Shown: positions 25,440 to 36,498 of the stretch, in pieces
Layout of the letters: every line of letters starts with the position of its first letter
Numbering within the stretch: the first letter of the stretch is position 1
DNA from: Actinomycetes bacterium
Lineage (GTDB): Bacteria > Actinomycetota > Coriobacteriia > Coriobacteriales > Atopobiaceae
DNA: 64,000 nt
Assembly: GCA_029546925.1 (NCBI GenBank)
Contig: JAKPQM010000023.1
Location: 62,001-126,000, forward strand
Direction of reading: 5' to 3'
Notes under the pieces: generated by a model
Database searches by the model: none
What the model was told of the DNA's origin: nothing
What the model saw: only the letters and a program-made list of their open reading frames with translations
Made by a program: the position numbers and the translations under genes

Positions 25440-26432
25440 GTGGTCCAGCCCCTCGAAACACGCAAGCTCATCGATCTCCACCTCCACTTCGATGGCTCGC
25501 TGACCTGCGCTATCGCACGCCGTCTCGGAGAGATCGGCACCATGGAGCTGCCCGACTCGGATGACGCTCTCTGGGATGAGTTGAGCGTGGGGGAGGATTG
25601 TACGGATCTCAACGAGTACCTCGCCAAGTTCTCGTTCCCGCTCGCGCTCCTGCAGACGCCCGAGCAGCTCTCCGAGGGGATCTACCTTGTGCAGGAGCAT
25701 CTCAAAGATCTCGGACTCGCCTATGCAGAGCTGCGCTTCGCTCCGCAGAGCCACGGCGAGAAGGGCATGTGCCAGCGCGCGGTGATCGAGGCGGCCCTCG
25801 ACGGCCTCGCTCGTTCGGACTTCTCCGCCCAGCTCATCCTCTGCTGCATGCGCGGCAATACCAACGCCGAAGCCAATCGCGAGACCGTGGCGCTCGCCCA
25901 CGAGTATCTGGGTCGTGGTGTCTGCGCGGTCGATCTCGCCGGTGCCGAAGCCCTCTTCCCGACCTCCGACTTCGCCGATCTCTTCGCCTATGCCCGTGCG
26001 CTCGAGGTACCCTTCACCATCCACGCGGGCGAAGCCGGCGGTCCGGAAAGCATCCGCGCGGCCCTCTCGTTCGGTGCCACGCGGATCGGCCACGGGGTGC
26101 GTGCGGTCGAGGATCCCGCTCTGCTTGCCGAGCTTGCGGAGCGCGGGACCGTCCTCGAGGTCTGCCCCACGAGCAACATCCATACGCGCGTGGCGAAATC
26201 CTATGCCGATTGCCCGCTGCGGGCGCTGATCGATGCGGGCGTCTGCGTGACGCTCAATTCCGACAACATGGCGGTTTCGAACACAGATGTGCGCCGCGAG
26301 CTCTCTGCGATGCGGGAGGCGTTCGCGCTCGGCGATGTGGAGATCGACCAGCTTGTGTGCAACTCCATCGCGGCGTCGTTCACCGACGATGCGACCAAGC
26401 AGCGCCTGTATGCCGAGGCGGGGTTGGCGTGA
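25440..26432 (+). CDS. add: Adenosine deaminase
   Basis: 330 residues, GTG at 25440 after AAGGAGCGA. Converts adenosine to inosine in purine salvage in the cytoplasm. Metal and catalytic motifs are all present: HLHFDGS (His pair) near 14, HAGEAGG near 200 (His and catalytic Glu), IGHGVRA near 220, CPTSN near 245 and LNSDN near 280 (Asp). The length matches short bacterial enzymes of about 330 residues. It is the first host gene to the right of the prophage integration site, and its 3' end faces helD with an 11-base gap. Confidence 0.92.
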   Translation: MVQPLETRKLIDLHLHFDGSLTCAIARRLGEIGTMELPDSDDALWDELSVGEDCTDLNEYLAKFSFPLALLQTPEQLSEGIYLVQEHLKDLGLAYAELRFAPQSHGEKGMCQRAVIEAALDGLARSDFSAQLILCCMRGNTNAEANRETVALAHEYLGRGVCAVDLAGAEALFPTSDFADLFAYARALEVPFTIHAGEAGGPESIRAALSFGATRIGHGVRAVEDPALLAELAERGTVLEVCPTSNIHTRVAKSYADCPLRALIDAGVCVTLNSDNMAVSNTDVRRELSAMREAFALGDVEIDQLVCNSIAASFTDDATKQRLYAEAGLA

Positions 26433-26442
26433 TGGCGAGCGC

Positions 26443-28539
26443 TCAATCCAATAACGGCGTCAAGGCACCCTGCGCGAGCAGGGTGATCCGATGCGTCGCG
26501 CGCGAGATGGCGGTGTAGAGGCGCCTTCTCGCAAGCGGCGTGTCGGGATAATCGCGCCCATCCGCATCTGCAATGATCACGTGGTCGAACTCGAGTCCCT
26601 TCGCCATCGCCAGGGTGAGGAGCACCACGCCCGAGGCGGGGAGGATATCGGTGGGCTCGAGCACGCGTACGCGGTCGCCGAGCTGTTTCTTGAGCCAACG
26701 CACGGTCTCCCTGCGCTGGACGATGAGGGCGGTCAGCCCGCCGTCGGCATCGGATCCGCCGATCAGGCGCTCGAGCTCCGTAAGATAGCTCTGGGTATCG
26801 GGACACACGAGCTTCTCGGGCAGCGTGCCCTCGCGCTGCACGGAGGAGAGATTCATGGCAACGCCCTCATCGAGCAGGCTGGCGAAGAGCTCGGTGATCT
26901 CCGGGCTCGAGCGGTAGCTCGTGGTGAGCGAGCATTCGGCCACAGCTCCGTGGGTGGCCTCGAAGATCTCGCGCAGATCGGCAAAGCTCGCCGTATGCTC
27001 GAAAATAGCCTGGTCCTCATCGCCTAGGAGTAGAAAATGCGCGTTCGAAAAGTAGCGTGCGAGCACCATGAGCTGGACCTTGGTATAGTCTTGGACCTCG
27101 TCGATCATGACATAGCGCACGTGCTTGGCTTGTCCGCCCGCTACGAGAAGCTTGGTGTAGAGCCACTCGGCTGCCGAGAGGTTCCCCTTGCCCAGAAGGC
27201 GCATGCCAATGCGGTCGATCCGCAGCCATGCTGCGGAATCTATGCTGTCATGGGCGCGGGCGAAACGTTTGGCCGCATAGATGCGCGCGAGTGCGCGGGT
27301 CTCCTCCTCGTCGTAGGGTGCGATGGTCGAGTCGAAGTACTCGAGCTGCTCATCCACATCGAGGCCGAGCATCTCCTCTTGGATCTCATCGTCTTTTGCA
27401 AGCTGGTCGAAGCGCCGCTCGAGTTTTTCGTGGAGCTCCTCTTCGACAAGGGCGACAAGCCTCGGGCCTGCCGGAATGCGTTTGAATTTGTCGAGCGAGT
27501 TCTTGATCTGGGCTATCGAGAGCAACCTGACGTTGTCTATGCGGATCTCGCGGAGATCGCCTACCTCGAGTTCCATATGCGCGACGAGATCCTCGAGCTC
27601 TGCAAGTTCGTCCGCATCGGCGTGCGCTCCCGAATCGCGGCCCGAAAGCCCCAGCGAGTCGAGGAATGCGTCCCACGTCACGGTCTGCGGATTGGATTCG
27701 CCGAGCGTGGGCAGCACGGTGTCGATATAGTGCACGAACATCTGGTTCGGCGTGAAGAGGAAGACCTGTTTGGGGTCGAGCGTGGTGCGCATGCGGTAGA
27801 AGAGGTAGGCGATGCGTTGGAGCATGACGCTTGTCTTGCCCGAGCCCGCGATGCCGCTCACGAGGAGCACGGGCACATCCTCGTGGCGCACTGCCGTGTT
27901 CTGCTCGCGCTGGATGGTGGCGGTGATGGCTTGGAGCTTCTCCGTGTGGTTGGCCTTGAGCGCGGCGAGCAGAAGCGAATCCTCGATGGCGACCGTGGTG
28001 TCGAAATACAGGTTGAGCCGATCGCGCACGATGTCGAATTGGCGGCGCAACATCAGCTCCACGGTGCGCAGCTTGCCGTCCACGAGATAGCTCGTCTCAC
28101 CCATCTGCTGGTTGTAGTAGGTCTCTGCGACCGGGCTCCGCCAGTCCACGATGAAGGGGATGGAGCGTCCGTCGGTCATGCCCGCAGCGCCGATGTAGAC
28201 GTCGCGTGGGGGTCGATCGGGCCGCATCTTCAGGGTGACCTTGGCGAAATAGGGCTGGCGCAGCAGCAGGATCGCGCGCCTGAGCTCGTCGAGCTTGATA
28301 TCGTGGTATTGGTTGTAGGCATCGATGACGCTGTTCAAGGTTTCGATGGCCGCCAACGTTTCCATGGTCTCGTCGGCGCTGTTGAAGTTCAGACGGATCT
28401 CCTCGCTCATGTCGATGAGATCCTGGGCTGCACCGGCGTGGTCGGTCTCGAGGTCTGCGGTGAGCGCCTCGCGGATCTCCTCGAGCTTGGCGTAAACCTC
28501 CGAGAGGTGTGCCTGTTCCTGTTCGAATACCTCGTCCAC
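26443..28539 (-). CDS. helD: HelD-type superfamily 1 helicase, RNA polymerase recycling factor
   Basis: 698 residues, ATG at 28539. HelD removes stalled RNA polymerase from DNA using ATP. The N-terminal antiparallel coiled coil (1-110, EQAHLSEVYAKLEEIREAL) reaches into the polymerase. Walker A GIAGSGKTSV lies near 240, with VMIDEVQDYTKVQ (Walker B) near 475. The later SF1 motifs are LTTSYRSSPEI, VLLTLAMAKGLEFDHVI and YTAISRATHRI. The WRSPVAETYYNQQMGETSY motif near 130 is typical of HelD/UvrD-like HelD proteins. It has its own upstream spacer with a long hairpin element. Confidence 0.88.
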   Translation of the reverse strand: MDEVFEQEQAHLSEVYAKLEEIREALTADLETDHAGAAQDLIDMSEEIRLNFNSADETMETLAAIETLNSVIDAYNQYHDIKLDELRRAILLLRQPYFAKVTLKMRPDRPPRDVYIGAAGMTDGRSIPFIVDWRSPVAETYYNQQMGETSYLVDGKLRTVELMLRRQFDIVRDRLNLYFDTTVAIEDSLLLAALKANHTEKLQAITATIQREQNTAVRHEDVPVLLVSGIAGSGKTSVMLQRIAYLFYRMRTTLDPKQVFLFTPNQMFVHYIDTVLPTLGESNPQTVTWDAFLDSLGLSGRDSGAHADADELAELEDLVAHMELEVGDLREIRIDNVRLLSIAQIKNSLDKFKRIPAGPRLVALVEEELHEKLERRFDQLAKDDEIQEEMLGLDVDEQLEYFDSTIAPYDEEETRALARIYAAKRFARAHDSIDSAAWLRIDRIGMRLLGKGNLSAAEWLYTKLLVAGGQAKHVRYVMIDEVQDYTKVQLMVLARYFSNAHFLLLGDEDQAIFEHTASFADLREIFEATHGAVAECSLTTSYRSSPEITELFASLLDEGVAMNLSSVQREGTLPEKLVCPDTQSYLTELERLIGGSDADGGLTALIVQRRETVRWLKKQLGDRVRVLEPTDILPASGVVLLTLAMAKGLEFDHVIIADADGRDYPDTPLARRRLYTAISRATHRITLLAQGALTPLLD

Positions 28540-28654
28540 GTGACCCCGTTTCGCTGTGTGGTAACTATGTATCGTAACGCAAGGGGTGCGCGTGCAGGCT
28601 CTGATTCACGCTGTGGAATCCCGCATACAAGCCTTTGTCGAGAGCCGTCGTGAC

Positions 28655-28809
28655 GGGGTACCTGCGAGCAATTTGGAGTTGTAGGAAGATTTATCCGCAG
28701 ATATCGTCGAACCCCCCGAGATCGCATGCAAAAGGCCTGTTGGCGGCGAGCGGCAGCCGGAGGTTCTCCCCAAATCTTCCTACAACTCCAAATTGCTCGC
28801 AGGTACCCC
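28655..28809. repeat. Perfect 38-base inverted repeat element in intergenic region
   Basis: Arms at 28655-28692 and 28772-28809 are exact reverse complements over 38 bases, with a 79-base loop. The right arm lies 97 bases before the HAD gene and the left arm 115 bases past the helD start. Such long perfect arms resemble a miniature inverted-repeat element (MITE) or a palindromic extragenic repeat. No other copy is visible in this window and no gene is in the loop. The remaining spacer (28540-28905) shows nothing else. Confidence 0.85.
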
Positions 28810-28905
28810 TCGTCTTCATACGCAGGTCGCGATAAGCATCGGGGTATCTCGCGTATACTGATGAGGAGAACCCCCAATCGATAGGGTGCGCGCATAATCA
28901 AGCTT

Positions 28906-29742
28906 GTGATGACAGATCTTGATGACACGCTCATCCCGTTCGGCAGTCCCGGGGTGAGCGACTACGCACGCGCTGCAATCCATACGTTGCTCGATGCCGG
29001 CGTGCGCTTTGGACCCGTGTCCGGGCGCCCGCCGCAGGCGATGGAGTGGATGTTCGGCGACGATCCTGCCCTCTACGCCACGGGAGCTTTCGCCAACGGG
29101 ATGATCATCTATGCCGATGGCAGGCATGTCCGCACGATCGATATCGCTCCGGAGCTGGTCGAACGCGCATACGAAGAGGTCGATCTGCTGGAGGATGTCT
29201 TCTTCTTCCGCTACGATATCGGCGGCGATAGGGGGAGCACCTATATCACGAGCCGCCCGGAATCCATCGAGAAGCACCGGGAGCAGATGCCCGCCGTACG
29301 CTACAGCACCGAGTTGGGGAGCGGACCATTCGTCAAGGTGGGCCTCCATTTTATGGTGAATGACCCCGATTATGTTGTCGAGGTGCGCGATCTTCTGAGC
29401 GCGCGCATTCCCGAGCTGCTGTTTTTCCGCCCGAGCACTACGGTGCCGGCAATCGATATCACGCCTGTGGGCTGGGGCAAGGGCACTGCGGTGCTTGCCG
29501 TGGGCAAGGAGCTGGGAATCGCTCCCGAGGAGATCGTCGTGTTCGGCGATTCCGAGAACGATCTGGACATGTTCTCCGCCGTTCCCCATTCGGTTGCGGT
29601 GGCAAATGCGATTGCCGAGGTACGCGACGCAGCGAGCAGCGTGATCGGCGACTGCCGCGATGAGGCGGTTGCAGATGCGCTGCTCGAAATCGCAGGGGCT
29701 TCGTCTGCGGGCCGCCTCCCCGCATTCCTGTGCGAGAGCTGA
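28906..29742 (+). CDS. HAD-family (Cof-type) phosphatase
   Basis: 278 residues if started at the GTG at 28906; the next codon is an ATG. Motif I TDLDDTLIPFG (nucleophile Asp and general acid Asp), motif II SGRPP near 40, Lys in GWGKGTAV near 190, and motif IV GDSENDLDMF near 210 define a type IIB cap HAD hydrolase, acting on sugar phosphates or similar small molecules. Family members usually begin M-I-K-L-V/I-x-TDLDGTL. Here the codons before the GTG read ATA ATC AAG CTT, so the natural start may be the non-standard ATA or has mutated. No ribosome site fits GTG well. Real start uncertain. Confidence 0.8.
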   Translation: MMTDLDDTLIPFGSPGVSDYARAAIHTLLDAGVRFGPVSGRPPQAMEWMFGDDPALYATGAFANGMIIYADGRHVRTIDIAPELVERAYEEVDLLEDVFFFRYDIGGDRGSTYITSRPESIEKHREQMPAVRYSTELGSGPFVKVGLHFMVNDPDYVVEVRDLLSARIPELLFFRPSTTVPAIDITPVGWGKGTAVLAVGKELGIAPEEIVVFGDSENDLDMFSAVPHSVAVANAIAEVRDAASSVIGDCRDEAVADALLEIAGASSAGRLPAFLCES

Positions 29743-29890
29743 GGCGCATTCTCGCGGAGCCAGAGCAACACGCTTTAGCGCGCACGTATGTTTTAATATT
29801 TCATGTGTCGTACTATCTCCAATGAAATGATGATTACATCTGGAAGGCGACAACGCACCGCACTCGCTCGTATTGATAGTAGGAGGTTGG

Positions 29891-30385
29891 ATGGCGCGCG
29901 GCACCATCAGCATAGAAGGTATCTACCGCCGCCATGTGCAGACGGTCTACCGCTTGTGCTACTCCTACCTAGGCTCGTCCGCAGAGGCCGAGGATGCGAC
30001 CCAAGCCCTGTTCATGAAGCTGGTGGAGCATCCGCGCAGTTTCGAGAGCGAGGAGCACGAGAAGGCGTGGCTCATCGTTGCGGCCAAGAACCACTGCCTC
30101 GACGTGCTCAAGAGCGCAGCGCGGAGCCGCGTGGTCGCGCTCGACGAGCGCGTGCCCGAGCCGAGCGTCGAGGACGAGGTCTTCAAAGACGAGCCGAGCG
30201 AGATCATGCAGGCGATCATGCGCCTGCCCGAGAAGTACAAGGACGTGCTCGTGCTGTTCTACTACGAGAACCGTCAGACCGACGAGATCGCCGGTATGCT
30301 GGGCTCGCCGCCCTCGACCATCAGGAATCGGCTAGCTGATGCGCGGGTACTGCTGAAGAAGGAGTTGGGAGGTGGCAGGACATGA
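29891..30385 (+). CDS. ECF-type RNA polymerase sigma factor
   Basis: 164 residues from the ATG at 29891 with AGTAGGAGG just upstream. Region 2 (about 8-75: EGIYRRHVQTVYRLCYSYLGSSAEAEDATQALFMKLV) binds the -10 element and core polymerase. Region 4 (about 105-160: EIMQAIMRLPEKYKDVLVLFYYENRQTDEIAGML) is the helix-turn-helix for the -35 element. It overlaps the next gene by four bases (ATGA), the typical sigma/anti-sigma couple. The signal it answers is unknown. Confidence 0.88.
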   Translation: MARGTISIEGIYRRHVQTVYRLCYSYLGSSAEAEDATQALFMKLVEHPRSFESEEHEKAWLIVAAKNHCLDVLKSAARSRVVALDERVPEPSVEDEVFKDEPSEIMQAIMRLPEKYKDVLVLFYYENRQTDEIAGMLGSPPSTIRNRLADARVLLKKELGGGRT

Positions 30386-31011
30386 CGGACGAGCAGCTTG
30401 ACGAGCAGATCCGCGACGCATATGCGAGCGCAGAGCTTTCGCCTGAGGCTGAAGAGCGCATCCTCGCCAACCTCCTTGCCGCAGAGGCTTCACGCGATGG
30501 GAGTGCCAGGGCAGAGGAGCATGAGGCAAAGATCGTACCCCTCCCGTCCAAGCGCGGGCGCCGCAGACATGCTTGGATTGCCCCGGCTATTGCGGCGAGC
30601 TTGCTCGTTGCGGCATTCTTGGGCACCCGGATCATGTTCTCGTCCGGTGCACGAGATGCAGCAAGCGTGGGAAACGATGCCGCCGAATACGCCGTCTCTG
30701 GTGAGGGGGGCAATGCCGCAGAGAGCGAAAGCGTACCGCTCGACATGAAATCCGAGGACGTGGATGCAGCAGATCAGGACGCCGCCCCGCAAGACGTTAT
30801 TGCGGAGGTGGTCGTCCTCGAGGACGGCCGCCGCTTTTCCATCGAGGATGTCGCGGTTGACGTGGACAACCCCGATGGGCTGGTATGGGAGGGCGCCGTC
30901 ATCGAGTCGACGGGCGGTCCCTGCGAGGCTGTCCTGCTCGAAGACGGCACTATGCTCGTGCGTTTCGAGGGCGAGGACGTTCTCTATAGGGCGTTCGAGC
31001 TATCCCGGTAA
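30382..31011 (+). CDS. Single-pass membrane protein, probable anti-sigma factor
   Basis: 209 residues, ATG at 30382 overlapping the sigma gene. The cytoplasmic N-terminus (1-60) is helical (EQIRDAYASAELSPEAEERILANLLA), as expected for a sigma-binding domain. One transmembrane helix follows (about 70-85: IAPAIAASLLVAAFLGTRI). The exported part has a Ser/Glu/Asp-rich linker and a C-terminal beta domain (IAEVVVLEDGRRFSIEDVAV...). No zinc-binding HxxxCxxC anti-sigma motif is present, so it is not of the ZAS type. Function is inferred from coupling and topology. It ends 6 bases from the convergent atpC. Confidence 0.7.
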   Translation: MTDEQLDEQIRDAYASAELSPEAEERILANLLAAEASRDGSARAEEHEAKIVPLPSKRGRRRHAWIAPAIAASLLVAAFLGTRIMFSSGARDAASVGNDAAEYAVSGEGGNAAESESVPLDMKSEDVDAADQDAAPQDVIAEVVVLEDGRRFSIEDVAVDVDNPDGLVWEGAVIESTGGPCEAVLLEDGTMLVRFEGEDVLYRAFELSR

Positions 31012-31017
31012 GCGAAG

Positions 31018-32824
<1,807 letters not shown>

Positions 32825-33679
32825 TTACAGTGCGCTCACGGTGCCGATGATCTCCGTCAGCTCTTGTGTGATTGCTGCCTGGCGTGCCTGGTTGAATTGC
32901 AGAACGAGCTTTTCCTCGAGCTCCTCGGCGTTGTCTGTGGCCGTTTCCATGGCCAGACGTCTCGAGCCCTGCTCGGCTGTCTTGGTCTCCAACGAGCTCG
33001 CGTGGGCGACGTCGTGGGTCATCTGGATGATCAGCTGGTCGAGCACCTCGTCGACGCTGGGGTCGAAGATGATGTCGAGGACCTTCTCCGACTCGTCTGC
33101 CGCCGCCTCCGGATCATCGGAGTAGGGGAGCAGCACGTTGAGCGCGGGCTCGAAGGTCATGGTGTTGACGAAGCGCGTATAGCAGATCTGGAGCTTGCCG
33201 ATCTCGTCGTTGAGGTAGAGATCGATGGCCGCATCGACGGCATGGGCCAGCGTCGTAGCATCCAGCGCGTCTATGGAGATGAGCCTCTTGTTGACGATGT
33301 TGAATCCCTCGCGCTCCATCTGGGCGTAGGAGTGCGTCCCGATGATCAGGATGGGATCCTCTTTCCGGAGGTTCTGCAGGGCGAACTTGGTGACGTTGGA
33401 GTTGTAGCCGCCGCACAGGCCCAAATCGGAGCAGAAGAAGATCGTGTAGGCGCGCTCGTTCTCATGTTCCTTGAGAAACTCCGAGTTCAGGGGCAAGTCG
33501 GAGCGCAAGATCTCGCTGACGAGCTTCTGGAGCTCGCCTGAGTAGAAGCGGTTGGCCTCCATCAGCTTGCGCTGCTTCGACAGCTTCGCGTTGGCGATCA
33601 TCTGCATCGCCTTCGTGATCTTCTTGGTCGATCTGACCGAGTGGATCCGCGATTGTATGGCCTGTCGATTGCTTGCCAT
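32825..33679 (-). CDS. atpG: ATP synthase gamma subunit
   Basis: 284 residues, ATG at 33679, one base after the atpA stop. The central rotor shaft: N-terminal helix (SRIHSVRSTKKITKAMQMIANAKLSK), Rossmann-like middle with FFCSDLGLCGGYNSN, and C-terminal helix (DNAEELEEKLVLQFNQARQAAITQELTEI). The family signature at the C-terminus is present in full. Normal length. Confidence 0.95.
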   Translation of the reverse strand: MASNRQAIQSRIHSVRSTKKITKAMQMIANAKLSKQRKLMEANRFYSGELQKLVSEILRSDLPLNSEFLKEHENERAYTIFFCSDLGLCGGYNSNVTKFALQNLRKEDPILIIGTHSYAQMEREGFNIVNKRLISIDALDATTLAHAVDAAIDLYLNDEIGKLQICYTRFVNTMTFEPALNVLLPYSDDPEAAADESEKVLDIIFDPSVDEVLDQLIIQMTHDVAHASSLETKTAEQGSRRLAMETATDNAEELEEKLVLQFNQARQAAITQELTEIIGTVSAL

Positions 33680-33680
33680 G

Positions 33681-35204
33681 CTACTGTGCTCCGGTGACCA
33701 TCAGGTAGTTGTTCAGCACCTCTGCGATTCCCGCCCGCAGCTCTTCCTCCATGCTGTTATCGAGCACGCCCTTCTCCTCGATCGCATCGAGGAGGCCCGC
33801 GTGGTTCGCCTGCATATCGCGGTGAAGCGCACGCTCGAAGTCGAGGACCTTCTCGACATCGATCTTATCGAGGAAGCCGTTCTCGACCGCATAGAGCGAG
33901 ACGACCTGTAAAGACATCCTGAGCGGAGAATACTGGGGCTGGATCAGAATGGCTTGCAGACGCGCGCCATGGTCGATGGTCTTCTGGGTGATCGCGTCGA
34001 GGGCGCTGCCGAACTGCGTGAAGCTCAGGAGCTCGTTGTACTGGGCGAGCTCGAGCTTCAGCGACTTGGCGATGGCCTTCATCGCCTTGGTCTGGGCGGC
34101 GGAACCGACGCGCGAGACCGACAGGCCCGAGTCGACGGCGGGCCTGATGCCCGCATTGAACAGCTCTGCCTGCAGGAACAGCTGGCCGTCGGTGATGGAG
34201 ATCACGTTCGTGGGGATATATGCGGAGATATCGCCCGCCTGAGTCTCGATGATCGGCAGGGCGGTGATGGAGCCTCCGCCAAGGTCGTCGTTGAGCTTGC
34301 AGGCACGCTCGAGCAGGCGCGAATGCAGGTAGAAGACGTCGCCGGGGAAGGCCTCGCGCCCAGGCGGCCTTCTCAGCAGCAGCGACATGGTGCGGTATGC
34401 GACGGCATGCTTGGAGAGGTCATCGTAGACGATCAGGACGTGCTTGCCCTGCTCCATCCACTCCTCGCCGATGGCGCAGCCCGCATACGGGGCGATGTAG
34501 AGCATCGGAGCCGACTCGGATGCCGTTGCGACGACGACCGTGGTGTAGTCCATGGCGCCGTTCTGCTTGAGCTTCTCGACGAGTTGGGCGATGGTCGAGG
34601 CCTTCTGGCCGATGGCGACGTAGATGCAGAGGACGTCCTTGCCCTTCTGGTTGATGATCGTGTCGATGGCGATGGCCGTCTTGCCGGTCTGGCGGTCGCC
34701 GATGATGAGCTCGCGTTGGCCCTTGCCGATGGGGATCATCGAGTCGATGACCTTGAGGCCCGTCATCAGGGGTTGGTGGACGCTCTTGCGGGTCATGACG
34801 CCCGGGGCGACGCGCTCGATGGGGCGGTATGCGTCGCTCTCGATGGGTCCGCGCCCGTCGATCGGCTCGCCCAGCGCGTTGACGACGCGGCCGAGCATGG
34901 CGTCGCCGACCTTGACCTCGGCGATCTGCTTGACGCGCTTGACGGATTGGCCTTCCTTGATGTTGCGGTCGCTGCCGAGGATGACGATACCGACGGACTC
35001 CTCCTCGAGGTTGAGGATCATGCCCATGGTGCCGTCTTCGAACTCGACGAGCTCGGAGGACATGGCCTTCTCGAGGCCCTGTGCCAGCGCGATGCCGTCG
35101 CCGACGGTGATCACGCGGCCGATGTCATCGGTCTCGATCTTGTCCTCGTAATGCTTGATGCGTTCTTTGATCAGAGCGCTTATTTCCTGCGGCTTGAGAT
35201 CCAC
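33681..35204 (-). CDS. atpA: ATP synthase alpha subunit
   Basis: 507 residues, ATG at 35204. Non-catalytic nucleotide-binding F1 subunit with Walker [10 protein letters not shown] near 170, [11 protein letters not shown] near 265 and the arginine finger region [13 protein letters not shown] near 365. The N-terminal helix that binds the delta subunit and the beta-barrel are intact. It begins four bases after atpH ends. Confidence 0.96.
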   Translation of the reverse strand: MDLKPQEISALIKERIKHYEDKIETDDIGRVITVGDGIALAQGLEKAMSSELVEFEDGTMGMILNLEEESVGIVILGSDRNIKEGQSVKRVKQIAEVKVGDAMLGRVVNALGEPIDGRGPIESDAYRPIERVAPGVMTRKSVHQPLMTGLKVIDSMIPIGKGQRELIIGDRQTGKTAIAIDTIINQKGKDVLCIYVAIGQKASTIAQLVEKLKQNGAMDYTTVVVATASESAPMLYIAPYAGCAIGEEWMEQGKHVLIVYDDLSKHAVAYRTMSLLLRRPPGREAFPGDVFYLHSRLLERACKLNDDLGGGSITALPIIETQAGDISAYIPTNVISITDGQLFLQAELFNAGIRPAVDSGLSVSRVGSAAQTKAMKAIAKSLKLELAQYNELLSFTQFGSALDAITQKTIDHGARLQAILIQPQYSPLRMSLQVVSLYAVENGFLDKIDVEKVLDFERALHRDMQANHAGLLDAIEEKGVLDNSMEEELRAGIAEVLNNYLMVTGAQ

Positions 35205-35208
35205 TCTC

Positions 35209-35739
35209 TCACCAGCTTTCTTTCAGTAGCTCTTCTTTCAGAGACCTGACCTTGGCCTTCAAAGACGAGTCGTACACGCGGTCGTTGATGAAGATGCGCG
35301 TTCCCGCCAGAAGGCTCTCGTCGATCCTGTTGGTGATCTCGACGGCCTTCCCCAGCTTGCCGCTGATGGCGTCGCCGATCTCCGCGTGCTCCTTCTCGGT
35401 GAGGGGACGTGCGGAGTAGACCATGACCTCCTGGATGTTCAGGTCCTCGTTGCAGTAGGAGACGAACCCGTCGAGGATCTCCAGAAGGTAATGGCCCCTG
35501 CCCTCGTCGATTAGCAGGTAGAGGAGGTTCATCAGGTTCCGGTCGGCGCCGTGGAGGCTTTCGCGGAAGATGGCCTTCTTCTCGTCCTTGGTGATCGAGC
35601 GGTTGTCCAGCAGGCGGATCAGATCGCGGTCGCAGACGGTTTTGAGGACCGCCGCCTCGCTTTTGAGCTCAGCGACCGTGCCCTCGTCCTTGGCCAGCGA
35701 GAAGAACGCCTGGGCGTATCGCTCAGCGACCTGATTCAT
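35209..35739 (-). CDS. atpH: ATP synthase delta subunit
   Basis: 176 residues, ATG at 35739, overlapping atpF by 17 bases. Part of the peripheral stalk. It shows the N-terminal six-helix domain ([16 protein letters not shown]) and the C-terminal signature region ([26 protein letters not shown]). Normal length for the family. Confidence 0.93.
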   Translation of the reverse strand: MNQVAERYAQAFFSLAKDEGTVAELKSEAAVLKTVCDRDLIRLLDNRSITKDEKKAIFRESLHGADRNLMNLLYLLIDEGRGHYLLEILDGFVSYCNEDLNIQEVMVYSARPLTEKEHAEIGDAISGKLGKAVEITNRIDESLLAGTRIFINDRVYDSSLKAKVRSLKEELLKESW

Positions 35740-36238
35740 CCTGGATCTCCTTCACGAAGGATTCGAGCGCTCGCTGATCCTGCTCCTCGAGCTCGTCTTT
35801 GCCCATCAGCTTCGTGCTGGCGGCAAGTGCGACGTCGACGATCTCCTTCTGGAGATCCTTGCGCATTCCGGCCTTCTGCTTCTCGATGGTCGCGTGAGCC
35901 TTCTCCAAGGTGGCCTCCGCCTGGCGGTTGGCCTCCTCGAGGATACGCTCCTTCTCGACGTCGGCCTCGCTCTTGGCGTTCTCCATCATGCTCTTGACGC
36001 GGGTCTGCATGCTCTTGAGCTCTTCCTCGGCATGCGCCTTGTCCTCCGCAGCTGCCTCTTTGAGTTTCTCGGCATCGGTGATCCTGCTCTGCATGAGCTC
36101 CTGCCGCTTGGCGATCATCTCGCGCCCGGGTTTCCAGAGGAACTTCTTGGCGAAGAACAGCAGCACGCCGGTGGCGCAGAGCTGCGTGATGACCGTCAGA
36201 ATATTCGGAAGGAGTTGCTCGGCAACTTCGATATCCAC
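35723..36238 (-). CDS. atpF: ATP synthase b subunit
   Basis: 171 residues, ATG at 36238. One N-terminal membrane helix (ILTVITQLCATGVLLFFAKKFLW) is followed by a long charged coiled coil (about 40-150, REMIAKRQELMQSRITDAEKLKEAAAEDKAHAEEELK). It forms the peripheral stalk linking the a subunit to delta/alpha. Overlaps the following atpH gene by 17 bases. Confidence 0.93.
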   Translation of the reverse strand: MDIEVAEQLLPNILTVITQLCATGVLLFFAKKFLWKPGREMIAKRQELMQSRITDAEKLKEAAAEDKAHAEEELKSMQTRVKSMMENAKSEADVEKERILEEANRQAEATLEKAHATIEKQKAGMRKDLQKEIVDVALAASTKLMGKDELEEQDQRALESFVKEIQDESGR

Positions 36239-36252
36239 GCCTTGCCTCCGCC

Positions 36253-36486
36253 TTATGCGAACACGAAGATGAGAAGGATCGCGATCAGCAGGCCGTAGAT
36301 GGCGCAGGTCTCGGAGATGGCGTCGCCGAGAATCATCATGGAGCGGATCTGGTTGAAGGCTTCCGGGTTCTTCCCCACGGACTCAACTGCCTGCGTACCG
36401 ATCTTGCCCTCGCCGACGCCGGTCGAGAAGCCGGTGAATACAGCGATGGCGGCTGCGATGGCAACCAAACCCCTAGCGATATCCAT
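36253..36486 (-). CDS. atpE: ATP synthase c subunit with two-carboxylate, Na+-type ion site
   Basis: 77 residues, ATG at 36486. Two membrane helices make the rotor ring subunit, joined by a polar loop (VESVGKNPEAFNQI). In the outer helix Glu59 is the ion-binding carboxylate, followed by Thr60 and, five residues after Glu59, Tyr64 (ISETCAIYG). In the first helix Glu26 takes the place of Gln32 of the Na+-binding Ilyobacter c subunit. The spacing Glu26-Glu59 (33 residues) is the same. Proteins with Glu at that position plus Glu and Ser/Thr are the two-carboxylate type known from Fusobacterium, which translocates Na+. So Na+ coupling is likely here, though not proven. Confidence 0.93.
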   Translation of the reverse strand: MDIARGLVAIAAAIAVFTGFSTGVGEGKIGTQAVESVGKNPEAFNQIRSMMILGDAISETCAIYGLLIAILLIFVFA

Positions 36487-36498
36487 ACGTGTTTCCTC

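Noticed and set aside
27037-28653. 538-codon plus-strand frame over helD
   Set aside because: Antisense to a gene with all SF1 helicase motifs. Caused by codon bias.
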